From an uncultured Actinomycetes bacterium (lineage in GTDB: Bacteria > Actinomycetota > Acidimicrobiia > Acidimicrobiales > RAAP-2), in assembly GCA_903825305.1 (NCBI GenBank), contig CAIKAC010000013.1, positions 1-64,000 on the forward strand: a stretch of DNA of 64,000 bases. The letters are read 5' to 3'. Below are positions 41,262 to 49,117 of this stretch, in pieces (positions within the stretch are counted from its first letter, which is position 1; each line of letters opens with the position of its first letter). Position numbers and translations under genes: made by a program. The notes under the pieces are model-generated. The model had not been told where the DNA came from, searched no databases, and was given only the letters and a program-made list of their open reading frames with translations.

Positions 41262-42272
41262 TTGAAGGCCATCGTCTTGGTGGGGGGTGAAGGGACGCGG
41301 ATGCGTCCGTTGACCTTTACGACGCCAAAGCAGCTCCTACCATTGCTTGGGGCACCCATTTTCGAAGACGTCGTCTCACACCTTGGAGACCACGGCGTGA
41401 CCGAGATCATGTTGTCGCTGGGGTACCTCCCGAATGCTTTTATCGAGCAATATCCGAATGGAGAGTGCCGTGGCGTTGCCTTGCGCTACGCGGTCGAACC
41501 TAGCCCCCTCGACACGGCTGGAGCTATTGCATTTGCGGCCCAAGACTTCATTGCCGACGAAAGCTTCGTCGTGGTCAATGGTGACGTCTTGACTGACCTT
41601 GACCTCACGCAACTCATCGAGTTTCATCAAGCATCGGGCGCCCAAGGAACCATCGCACTCCATCCGGTTGCCGACCCATCGCGCTTTGGCGTCGTGCCGA
41701 CTGATGAAGACGGTCGGGTGATCGCATTCGTTGAGAAACCTCCCGCCGACGAAGCGCCGACGAATCAAATCAACGCCGGCACCTATGTTTTTGAAGCATC
41801 GGTGTTGGATCGCATACCGCTCGGCGAACGAGTGTCTATCGAGCGCGCGACCTTCCCTGAAATGGTGAGCGACAAGGTCTTGTTTGCGAAATCTGATGCG
41901 TCGTATTGGCTCGACACCGGCACGCCAGCGTCCTATCTCCAAGCACACGCAGATCTGCTTTCAGGCGCGCGTCAAGGGGCCCAGGGGCTCGTTGGTGGGT
42001 CATTCGTGGGCGAGCATGCCGAGGTTGCTGCGGCGACGCTGGTCTCTTCGTCCATTGGCGCAGGATCGTTGTTGCGTGCGGGCGTGGAAGTCCGTGACTC
42101 CGTGTTGCTTCCGGGTGTGAGCGTGGGGGAGGGGTCCACGATCGAAGGATCCATTCTTGGCAACAACGTGACGGTGGGCGCTGGGACGAGTATTCGCAAC
42201 CTCAGCGTGATCGGAGATGGCGTTGAGATCCCCGCAGGGGTGACCATCGACGGCGAAAGTATCTCCGCATGA
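41262..42272 (+). CDS. sugar-1-phosphate nucleotidyltransferase (mannose-1-phosphate guanylyltransferase-like) with C-terminal beta-helix
   Basis: 336 residues. MKAIVLVGGEGTRMRPLTFT and TPKQLLPLLGAPIFEDVV are the nucleotide and phosphate loops; FVVVNGDVLTDLDL is the metal Asp motif; VIAFVEKPPADEAPTNQINA, and INAGTYVFEASVLDRIP follow. The last 90 residues form hexapeptide turns of a left-handed beta-helix (SSIGAGSLLRAGVEVRDSVL). This arrangement is that of GDP-mannose or glucose-1-phosphate nucleotidyltransferases in actinobacteria (Rv3264c type). Start TTG 41262, and its stop overlaps the epimerase (ATGA). Confidence 0.88.
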   Translation: MKAIVLVGGEGTRMRPLTFTTPKQLLPLLGAPIFEDVVSHLGDHGVTEIMLSLGYLPNAFIEQYPNGECRGVALRYAVEPSPLDTAGAIAFAAQDFIADESFVVVNGDVLTDLDLTQLIEFHQASGAQGTIALHPVADPSRFGVVPTDEDGRVIAFVEKPPADEAPTNQINAGTYVFEASVLDRIPLGERVSIERATFPEMVSDKVLFAKSDASYWLDTGTPASYLQAHADLLSGARQGAQGLVGGSFVGEHAEVAAATLVSSSIGAGSLLRAGVEVRDSVLLPGVSVGEGSTIEGSILGNNVTVGAGTSIRNLSVIGDGVEIPAGVTIDGESISA

Positions 42273-43219
42273 GCAGCAGGGTTCTCGTAACTGGCGGCGC
42301 TGGTTTCATTGGATCCACGTTGGTGGATCGCCTCATCGCCGAAGGCTACGAGGTCGACGTCATTGACGATCTCTCGAGTGGCAAGTTGGCCAATCTGGCA
42401 GCGGCGCGAACCACGGGCCAGCTGAGTTTTCATCAACTCGATATTCGAGACGAAGCGGTGGTGGCCCTCATTGAGCGTCGCCAGCCTGAGATCGTGTTTC
42501 ACCTCGCCGCCCAGGCCGATGTTCGAGTTTCTGTAGATCGACCTGCCTTCGATGCGTCGGTGAACATTTTGGGTTCTATCAACGTCTTAGAAGGCGCTCG
42601 TCTTGCCGGATCACGACGCATCGTGGCAGCAGCGTCGGGTGGAACACTCTACGGAGAACCCAGCGACGAAGACATTCCTACTCGAGAAACCGTGCCGCAC
42701 CAGCCGTTGTCGCCTTACGGCGTCTCTAAAAAATCCATGATTGATTACTTGGCCGCATATCGGGCGCTCCACACCATGGAATACGTAGCTCTGGCCTTGG
42801 CCAACGTATATGGACCACGACAAGATCCTCATGGCGAAGCTGGCGTGGTGGCAATTTTCGCCGAGCGACTCTTGAGTGGCGATCGCATCACCATCTTTGG
42901 TGATGGCTCTCAGACTCGGGATTTTGTCTACGTTGATGACGTCGTTGACGCCTTTGTTCGCGCATCAGAGCGATCAGGGGGCTTAGTTATCAATATCGGG
43001 ACGGGAACCGAAACCTCGGTTAATGAGCTCTATGAGGCCATGGCCTCGTCGGTTGGTGTGACCCAAGGAGTGGTCTACGCCCCAGCGCGCGTGGGTGAGT
43101 TGCAGCGAAGTTGTCTTGATGTTGCGCGAGCCAAGATGCAGCTTGATTGGTCGGCCTGGACGGGTATTGCCGAGGGGGCACTCGCCACCATCGAGCACAT
43201 TCGAAGCACGAACGCTTAG
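42269..43219 (+). CDS. NAD-dependent nucleotide-sugar epimerase (GalE-like SDR)
   Basis: 316 residues, extended SDR. The Rossmann motif is VTGGAGFIGSTLVDRLIAEG; VDVIDDLSSGKLANL and VFHLAAQADVRVSV follow; the active site has Ser in AASGGTLYGEP and YGVSKKSMIDYL (Y-x3-K). RDFVYVDDVVDAFVRA is the substrate region. It should interconvert UDP-hexoses at C4 or make a related sugar. Coupled to the nucleotidyltransferase, so the two likely make one activated sugar. It converges on cofE, with 4 shared nt. Confidence 0.9.
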   Translation: MSSRVLVTGGAGFIGSTLVDRLIAEGYEVDVIDDLSSGKLANLAAARTTGQLSFHQLDIRDEAVVALIERRQPEIVFHLAAQADVRVSVDRPAFDASVNILGSINVLEGARLAGSRRIVAAASGGTLYGEPSDEDIPTRETVPHQPLSPYGVSKKSMIDYLAAYRALHTMEYVALALANVYGPRQDPHGEAGVVAIFAERLLSGDRITIFGDGSQTRDFVYVDDVVDAFVRASERSGGLVINIGTGTETSVNELYEAMASSVGVTQGVVYAPARVGELQRSCLDVARAKMQLDWSAWTGIAEGALATIEHIRSTNA

Positions 43220-43938
43220 CGAAAGAGATCACCTTCGGGGGCTCGTACGACATCCCCGACAACGGAACCATCACCAAACCACGATGATGGACAACCTCTA
43301 ATGATGGCGACAGGCACGCCGGTGGCCTTTCCCATGACGAGCTCAGCGGCAGCACAGAGCTCATCGACAATGCAGACCTCTGTCGCTTCGAGGGTGCGCC
43401 CATTCGCATCGGTGGTGCCGCGCAGGTCCAAGATGGGCTTGATGCCAGCGCCCCCGATGGCCACATCGCAGACCCCGTTTCGCCACGCTCGCCCAAAGGT
43501 GTCTGAAATAAGGACGCCAACGTTGACCCCGCAACTACGAGCCAGGCCGTTCTTGAGTCGCCACGCGGACTTATCAGGGTCTTTGGGCAAGAGCGCTGCC
43601 GTTCCCTCGTCCACATTGGAAAGGTCGACCCCTGCATTGGCACACACGAAACCGTGTTCCGTCTCGACAATTAGGAGTTCTCCACGTTCTCGAAGAATGC
43701 GTCGAGAAAGTGACAGCACGAGTGCTTTCTTGGCCTTGGGGTCGTGATGGTCGATGGCAACAATGCGCCCTTCAGCCTTCGAGACGATCTTTTGCGTCAC
43801 GACGAGGACATCGCCATCGCGAAGCCGCTGATCTTCTGGCAGTGCCTGCAATCCAGTGAGCACCGCATCATGAAGTGAGTCGCCAACCCCAACTTCACCA
43901 ATGCCCGCTACCGGAATGAGTGTGATGGCGTTATGCAT
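43216..43938 (-). CDS. cofE: coenzyme F420-0:L-glutamate ligase, stand-alone
   Basis: 240 residues. ITLIPVAGIGEVGVGDSLHD, DVLVVTQKIVSKAEGRIVAI, FVCANAGVDLSNVDEG, ISDTFGRAWRNGVCDVAIGG and VDELCAAAELVMGKATGVPV are CofE/FbiB N-terminal motifs. It adds glutamates to F420-0. In mycobacteria FbiB has a second FMN-binding nitroreductase domain at the C-terminus that reduces dehydro-F420; here it is missing. The ATG at 43938 (MHNAITL) is used; longer frames are unlikely. It overlaps cofD by 8 nt. Confidence 0.92.
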   Translation of the reverse strand: MHNAITLIPVAGIGEVGVGDSLHDAVLTGLQALPEDQRLRDGDVLVVTQKIVSKAEGRIVAIDHHDPKAKKALVLSLSRRILRERGELLIVETEHGFVCANAGVDLSNVDEGTAALLPKDPDKSAWRLKNGLARSCGVNVGVLISDTFGRAWRNGVCDVAIGGAGIKPILDLRGTTDANGRTLEATEVCIVDELCAAAELVMGKATGVPVAIIRGCPSSWFGDGSVVGDVVRAPEGDLFR

Positions 43939-44854
43939 CGAGAATGCTCTGGCCGAGGGTGGCTGATACCGGACCACCATCCATGATGGTGTTGGTCACG
44001 ATGACCTGCATGCCGAGTTGTTCGATCGCAGGGGCAAGCGATGCATCCACGGTGTCGATCACCATGGTTGATGCGAGATCGCGGTACATGCGTGCGACTC
44101 CGAGAGCTGATGCCTCAAAGCCCAGTTCACGCATCAGGCGTTCAGCGGGACCCTTGATCGCAACGCCGCCAACGATGGGAGAAACCGCCACCACTGATGC
44201 TCGTTTTGCCGAAAGGATGGTGGTCACGTCCGGGATGGCGAGGAGCGGTCCGATTGAGATGAGGGGATTAGAGGGGGCAATCACAATGTGGGTGGACGAT
44301 TCAAGAGCATGGCGAGCAGCATCAGTCAAGGCGCACTGAGCGGCCGCCTCAAGATTGATGGAAGCGATCGCGATGTCGTGGTGGTGTTTAACGAAATACT
44401 CTTGAAAACTCAAACCTTGCCCATCCGCGCTGAGAAAGCGAGTTGGTGCAGCGTCATGGGTCGCTGGCAGCAAGGTAATGGGGCATCCCAGTTTGACTGT
44501 CAGCTCTGCGGTGACTGTTGTTAAGTCGGCGCCTTCGCTGAGGCGTTGTGTTCGATAGAGGTGAGTGGCCAGATCGCGATCGCCAAGGCTGAACCAGGAT
44601 TCGCCACCGAGACGGCCCAATTCCTCCATCACCCGCCAGGTCTCTCCGGTGAGACCCCAACCCGTTTCTTGGTTGTTGAGCCCGGCCAAGGTGTAGGTAA
44701 TGGTGTCAAGGTCAGGGCAAATCCGCAGACCATGCAGATCAAGATCATCACCGGTATTAACGAGGCCAATAATGTCGCGAGGATCAGAGACGCTCGCGAG
44801 CGCGGCGAGCAGTTTTGCCGCCCCCACGCCACCGCTGAGTACACAGGTTGTCAT
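43931..44854 (-). CDS. cofD: 2-phospho-L-lactate (or phosphoenolpyruvyl) transferase of F420 synthesis
   Basis: 307 residues. TTCVLSGGVGAAKLLAALAS is the nucleotide-binding loop; VNTGDDLDLHGLRICPDLDT, WGLTGETWRVMEELGRLGG, WFSLGDRDLATHLYRTQRLS and IAPSNPLISIGPLLAIP are CofD/FbiA hallmarks. It moves a phosphoenolpyruvyl or phospholactyl group to the deazaflavin Fo to give (dehydro)F420-0. ATG 44854 follows TACGAT by 6 nt. With cofE this shows that the organism makes F420; the Fo synthase and cofC are not in the window. Confidence 0.94.
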   Translation of the reverse strand: MTTCVLSGGVGAAKLLAALASVSDPRDIIGLVNTGDDLDLHGLRICPDLDTITYTLAGLNNQETGWGLTGETWRVMEELGRLGGESWFSLGDRDLATHLYRTQRLSEGADLTTVTAELTVKLGCPITLLPATHDAAPTRFLSADGQGLSFQEYFVKHHHDIAIASINLEAAAQCALTDAARHALESSTHIVIAPSNPLISIGPLLAIPDVTTILSAKRASVVAVSPIVGGVAIKGPAERLMRELGFEASALGVARMYRDLASTMVIDTVDASLAPAIEQLGMQVIVTNTIMDGGPVSATLGQSILDA

Positions 44855-44860
44855 GCGTTG

Positions 44861-44866
44861 ATCGTA
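44861..44866 (-). promoter_or_regulatory. putative -10 element (TACGAT) for cofD-cofE
   Basis: TACGAT on the minus strand, 6 nt before ATG 44854. Only 12 bp separate it from the divergent TAGGTT at 44879. Confidence 0.42.
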
Positions 44867-44878
44867 GGGGAGGGGCGC

Positions 44879-44884
44879 TAGGTT
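44879..44884 (+). promoter_or_regulatory. putative -10 element (TAGGTT) for the beta-lactamase-fold gene
   Basis: TAGGTT ends 8 nt before ATG 44893, divergent from the cofD element. Confidence 0.4.
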
Positions 44885-44892
44885 CGTCTTCC

Positions 44893-45711
44893 ATGGATGC
44901 CGCATCCCTCTTTTCATCATGGCCAGGCACTCGACGGGGCCTTGCTGGTTTGGACCTTTCGGGTTCAGAACCTCGGATCTTTGTCGAATTCGGCGATTTA
45001 TCCGGTGAATTCGAGTTGGCCTCGATTACCAAACTCGTAACCGCTCTGACGACATTGTCGTGTATTGAAGGGGGCTATCTCGATCTCGATGATGAGTTAG
45101 ATGATCGCGGGGCAACCATCCGTATGGCACTCAGCCACGCGGCGGGCTACAGCCCAGACTCCGAGGAGGTGCTCGCGGCACCAGCTACGCGCAGGATTTA
45201 TTCCAACTATGGATACCTTGCCGTTGCTCGTCAGGTCGAAGCCCGACTTCGTATGCCCTTTTCCGAAGCAGTGCTTGACTTCGTCGCGCAACCTCTCGGT
45301 ATTGCTTCGACCATGAGTGAGGGGCATCCTGGTTTTGGAGCCAAGGGCAGTATCCATGATGTGGTGCGACTCGTTCACGGCCTCACTTCCGACGCCGTGG
45401 TGGGCGATGCAATGCGCCGTTACCTCAACAGCGTTCAATTTGACGGTCTTGTGGGGGTATTGCCCGGTTTTGGACGAATGGATCCGTGTCCGTGGGGAGC
45501 CGGCGCTGAAATCAAAGGCCACAAGTACCCCCACTGGAGCGGTGAATCCTTCGGCCCATCATCATTTGGGCACTTTGGGAGGGCCGGCGGTTTTGTTCTG
45601 GTGGATCCTGAACGTCAGCTTGGGATCGTCGCACTCGGAGAAGTCGATTTCGGTGCGTGGGCGGCAGCCTTGTGGCCGTTGTTAACCGACGAAGTTGCTC
45701 GACTGGTCTGA
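44893..45711 (+). CDS. serine beta-lactamase-fold (class C / penicillin-binding-like) protein
   Basis: 272 residues. The catalytic tetrad SITK (ASITKLVTALTTLSCIEGG), the YSNYGY motif (Tyr-x-Asn) and the late HFGRAGGFVLVDP (KTG-equivalent HxG) are in order, with VSHAAGYSP-like LSHAAGYSPD between. At 272 residues it is shorter than AmpC (360), and no signal peptide is visible, so it is more likely a cytosolic esterase or peptidase than an antibiotic-resistance enzyme. ATG 44893 is supported by TAGGTT 8 nt upstream. Followed after 40 nt by three glycosyltransferase genes. Confidence 0.82.
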   Translation: MDAASLFSSWPGTRRGLAGLDLSGSEPRIFVEFGDLSGEFELASITKLVTALTTLSCIEGGYLDLDDELDDRGATIRMALSHAAGYSPDSEEVLAAPATRRIYSNYGYLAVARQVEARLRMPFSEAVLDFVAQPLGIASTMSEGHPGFGAKGSIHDVVRLVHGLTSDAVVGDAMRRYLNSVQFDGLVGVLPGFGRMDPCPWGAGAEIKGHKYPHWSGESFGPSSFGHFGRAGGFVLVDPERQLGIVALGEVDFGAWAAALWPLLTDEVARLV

Positions 45712-45751
45712 GGCTCCCTCGCTTCAGGCGGCGAGATGCGAGAATAGAACG

Positions 45752-46888
45752 ATGGCCACTGAGGAAAGCACCCCCATTCCTCGCGTTGGCATTGACGCCA
45801 CTTCCTTGCTTGGCCAACCAACAGGGGTTGGGGTCTTCACCCGAGAATTACTGGGTGCCTTGGTGGCGAGGAAGCAGGTATCGCTTCGCGCCTTTGCCGT
45901 GAGTTGGCGACGTCGTGATGAACTCCTTGGGCTCGTCCCTGAAGGAGTGGAGGTCGCACAACGAGCGATGCCGGCCCGCCCCCTCAAGGCATTGTGGTCG
46001 ATCAGCGAGCGCGGTCGCATCGAACGCTTTGTGCCTGGGCTCGATGTTGTTCACGGCACCAATTTCACCGTGCCACCGTCTCGAACGGCCGGCAGAGTGG
46101 TGACGGTTCATGATTTGACCTGTGTGCGATTCCCCGAAATGTGCCAGCGAGATACCTTGAAGTATCCAGCGCTCATCAAGCGGGCGCTGAAGCACGGTGC
46201 CGTCGTGCACACACCATCGCACTATGTCGCCAATGAGGTCTGTGAATACTTTGGGGTTGGCCACGATCGCGTGGTGGCTATCCATTCGGGAATCCCCCAG
46301 ATGGCAGAGCCCGATGCCAAAGGCGCTCGTGACATCCTTGGCGATACCTGGCCCTACATCTTGTCCATCGGCACCGCAGAGCCGCGTAAGGATCTGCCCG
46401 GCCTGGTGGCAGCGTTTGATGCCCTCGCCGAGCAAGAGCGTGATCTGCGACTCGTTCTCGTGGGGCCTCAAGGTTGGGGGAGTGGTGCTCTTGATCAGGC
46501 ACTGGCAACGATGCGTCACCGCGACCGTGTTGTCCAAACAGGTTTTGTCAGTGACGGCATCCTCTCTGCTCTGATTCGTGGCGCGAGAACCTTGGCCTAT
46601 CCCTCGATCTATGAAGGCTTTGGTTTCCCCCCCCTCTCGGCCATGGCAGCTGGCGTGCCCGTGGTGGCGACCAAGGCGGGGTCGCTTGACGAAATTCTCG
46701 GTGGTGCTGCGCTCATGGTTCGCGTTGGAGACACCGAGGCGCTGAGCGAGGCACTTGGCATTGCGGCGACCGACGAGGCCCAGCGCTCCATTTTGATTGC
46801 TGCGGGAACGGCACGAACGCAGGACTTTTCCTGGGACCTCACCGCAGCGAGCATGGAGCAGCTCTATCGACGGGTTGCGAACTCATGA
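45752..46888 (+). CDS. GT4 family glycosyltransferase, first of three in tandem
   Basis: 378 residues, GT-B fold. RVGIDATSLLGQPTGVGVFT holds the donor glycine loop; VVHGTNFTVPPSRTAGRVV, VHDLTCVRFPEM, PSHYVANEVCEYF, SIGTAEPRKDLPGLVAAFDA and YPSIYEGFGFPPLSAMAAG (E-x7-E) mark the mannosyltransferase-like GT4 subgroup. Donor and acceptor unknown. ATG 45752 is chosen because no better start is seen; no clear ribosome-binding site. Overlaps the next gene (ATGA). Belongs to an envelope-glycan cluster with the RMD-like reductase at 49118. Confidence 0.88.
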   Translation: MATEESTPIPRVGIDATSLLGQPTGVGVFTRELLGALVARKQVSLRAFAVSWRRRDELLGLVPEGVEVAQRAMPARPLKALWSISERGRIERFVPGLDVVHGTNFTVPPSRTAGRVVTVHDLTCVRFPEMCQRDTLKYPALIKRALKHGAVVHTPSHYVANEVCEYFGVGHDRVVAIHSGIPQMAEPDAKGARDILGDTWPYILSIGTAEPRKDLPGLVAAFDALAEQERDLRLVLVGPQGWGSGALDQALATMRHRDRVVQTGFVSDGILSALIRGARTLAYPSIYEGFGFPPLSAMAAGVPVVATKAGSLDEILGGAALMVRVGDTEALSEALGIAATDEAQRSILIAAGTARTQDFSWDLTAASMEQLYRRVANS

Positions 46889-47952
46889 GAACCGTTGCCC
46901 TTGGCATCGAGCAACTCAGGCAGCCGATTCCCGGAGGCATCGGCACCTATGTCCGAGGATTGGTTTCCGGTCTCGAACAGACGCACGATCCAGAACTTGC
47001 ATTTCTCCGATTTGCGTCTAGAGGCCCACAGCGCGACCCCCTCGCGGCTGGAACCTTTCCTCTATCTACGACCTCGTTCCATCACCGCGTCCAAGTGGCT
47101 CTCTGGAGCCGCGGCATTGGGGGCGCTCCGCGCGGGTCTGATGTGGTGCACCTGTGCTCACTCGCTGGGCCAATGAAGACCACGCTCCCCATGACGGCCA
47201 TGGTTCATGACGTGTCGTGGCGAAAGTTCCCTGAATTAACTACCGCGCGTGGCCGTCGTTGGCATGAACATCAGCTCGCAACCCTGCTCGCTACGACCGC
47301 CACGCTTATCGTTCCCTCGCAGCGCGTTCGAAGTGACTTGCTAGCGGGTGGTGTAGGAGCCTGTCGCATTTGTGTGATTGGTGAAGGTGCTGACCATCTC
47401 CCCGAACCCAATGGACAGGCAGCACGTGATCTGCTTACGCACCATGGCGTGGACGGTCCTTTTGTGTTGTGCGTTGCAACCTTGGAGCCGCGCAAGAATT
47501 TGGATCGACTCGTCGCTGCCCACCAACAAGCATCTCGCCGGGGATTGGCCGTGCCTTTGGTCATTGTCGGGCCTCGAGGCTGGGGAATGGGCCTCTCAGA
47601 GCACAATGCGGTGGTCATAGAGGGTCATGTGACCCCAGAGGTCCTCGCGGGTCTCTACGCAGAGGCTCGTGCGCTGGCCTACGTTCCTCTTGAGGAAGGC
47701 TTTGGACTCCCTCCTTTGGAAGCCATGTGGCAGGGGACTCCGGTCTTGAGTTCAACGGCAACGCCAAGTACGGAGCAAGCGAACGGTGTGATCCGAGTCG
47801 ACCCCTTGAGTCTTGATGACATTGCTGATGGTTTGCTGGGGATCGTCGAAGCCGCAGAAGATCTCGCCGATGCAGCAAGAAATTTTGCACGACAGCACAC
47901 CTGGCGAGGGGTTGCTGAGCAACATGAAGCCTTGTGGAGGACGTTGCAGTGA
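46885..47952 (+). CDS. GT4 family glycosyltransferase, second of three in tandem
   Basis: 355 residues. GIEQLRQPIPGGIGTYVRGL is the N-terminal loop with GGIGTY; VHLCSLAGPMKT, VHDVSWRKFPEL, PSQRVRSDLLAGG, CVATLEPRKNLDRLVAAHQQ and YVPLEEGFGLPPLEAMWQG follow. Same subgroup as the genes before and after, but sequences differ clearly, so they probably add different sugars or linkages. Starts with ATG inside the preceding stop, and its stop overlaps the next GTG. No membrane helix; a peripheral cytosolic enzyme. Confidence 0.88.
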   Translation: MRTVALGIEQLRQPIPGGIGTYVRGLVSGLEQTHDPELAFLRFASRGPQRDPLAAGTFPLSTTSFHHRVQVALWSRGIGGAPRGSDVVHLCSLAGPMKTTLPMTAMVHDVSWRKFPELTTARGRRWHEHQLATLLATTATLIVPSQRVRSDLLAGGVGACRICVIGEGADHLPEPNGQAARDLLTHHGVDGPFVLCVATLEPRKNLDRLVAAHQQASRRGLAVPLVIVGPRGWGMGLSEHNAVVIEGHVTPEVLAGLYAEARALAYVPLEEGFGLPPLEAMWQGTPVLSSTATPSTEQANGVIRVDPLSLDDIADGLLGIVEAAEDLADAARNFARQHTWRGVAEQHEALWRTLQ

Positions 47953-49106
47953 GCGTCCGCATTGGTCTTGATTTGTCAGCCGTACCCGCTCGACCCGCCG
48001 GGGCGGGTCGCTACTGCGTTGAGTTGGCCAGGCAATTGGATGCCAATCCTGAGGTCGACCTCACGGCGATTACGCGTCGAAATGACCAAGAGCGGTGGCG
48101 ACAGCTCATTTCGTCGAGCACCTTGTTGAGTGTGGTGCCCGATTCTCGTCCCATGCGATTGGCCTATGAGCAGTTGCGCCTGGGAAGTCGGGTGGACCGC
48201 CTTCATCTCGATGTGTACCACGGTCCCCACTACTCTCTGCCGGCCCGACTGCGCGCACCCATGGTGGCTACCATTCATGATTTGACCTTCTTTGATCACC
48301 CGGAAGTCCATGAACGTTCCAAGGTCCTCTATTTCAAAGGCGCGATAAAACACGCAGCGCACCATGCGGCTGGCGTGATTTGTGACTCTGAGAGGACTGC
48401 CCGACGACTCGACGAGCTCTTCAACGTGAGAGGTGACGTGACGGTCGCTGAGTTGGGCATTGATCACGATCGGTTTCAACCACGTGAAGATCACCAGCAC
48501 GACGCAGAAATCTTGGCGCCCTTAGGAGTCGCGTTGGATCGCCCCTTTGTTGCGTGCGTCGGAACTCTTGAGCCGCGGAAGGGTCTGACGACCTTGCTCG
48601 ATGCATTTGAAGCGCTCGCCAGGAAACACGAGACCCTTGAGCTGGTGATGGCTGGCCAGCGGGGCTGGAACTTGTCGGAATTTGATGCTCGTCTCCAGCA
48701 ATCTCCTGCCCGGAGCAGAATCAGGATCTTGGGCTACGTCGACGACGCTGTGGTGCCAGCGCTCTATCGCCAAGCCTGCGTGGTGGCGTATCCGTCCATC
48801 GACGAAGGATTTGGCTTGCCCGTGGTTGAGGCCTTGGCCTGTGGGGCCATCGTGGTGACCACGCAGGATTCAGTTATGGCGGATCTCGCCGGCGATGCAG
48901 CCATCTACGTGGCCCCTCTCGATGCTGGCGATCTTTCTCATGCCATCGAGGGCGTCATGAGCCTCGAGGGTGCCGCTCGGGCCCAGATCAGTGATCGAGC
49001 TCACCACCACGCGCAGCGCTACACCTGGGCGCGCTGTGCGGACGCGACGCTCGAGGCCTACGCCAAAGCCATGGCGGCCAAGGGCGAGGGTTCGGCGAGA
49101 CACTAA
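47949..49106 (+). CDS. GT4 family glycosyltransferase, third of three in tandem
   Basis: 385 residues. RIGLDLSAVPARPAGAGRYC opens with the donor loop; LDVYHGPHYSLPARLRAPMV, IHDLTFFDHPEVHE, CVGTLEPRKGLTTLLDAFEA, LEPR-GLT region and AYPSIDEGFGLPVVEALACG (E-x7-E) follow. Closely related in layout to mannosyltransferases and fucosyltransferases of GT4. GTG 47949 overlaps the previous stop. It is followed by the RMD-like reductase gene 11 nt later, which may have its own promoter. Confidence 0.88.
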   Translation: MSVRIGLDLSAVPARPAGAGRYCVELARQLDANPEVDLTAITRRNDQERWRQLISSSTLLSVVPDSRPMRLAYEQLRLGSRVDRLHLDVYHGPHYSLPARLRAPMVATIHDLTFFDHPEVHERSKVLYFKGAIKHAAHHAAGVICDSERTARRLDELFNVRGDVTVAELGIDHDRFQPREDHQHDAEILAPLGVALDRPFVACVGTLEPRKGLTTLLDAFEALARKHETLELVMAGQRGWNLSEFDARLQQSPARSRIRILGYVDDAVVPALYRQACVVAYPSIDEGFGLPVVEALACGAIVVTTQDSVMADLAGDAAIYVAPLDAGDLSHAIEGVMSLEGAARAQISDRAHHHAQRYTWARCADATLEAYAKAMAAKGEGSARH

Positions 49107-49109
49107 CCT
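49104..49109 (+). promoter_or_regulatory. putative -10 element (TAACCT) for the RMD-like gene
   Basis: TAACCT ends 8 nt before ATG 49118 and overlaps the stop of the preceding glycosyltransferase gene. Confidence 0.38.
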
Positions 49110-49117
49110 CTCCCATC

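Noticed and set aside
44893-45711. An antibiotic-resistance beta-lactamase
   Set aside because: The catalytic motifs are present, but the protein is short, has no visible signal peptide, and sits among metabolic genes; an esterase or peptidase role is more likely.
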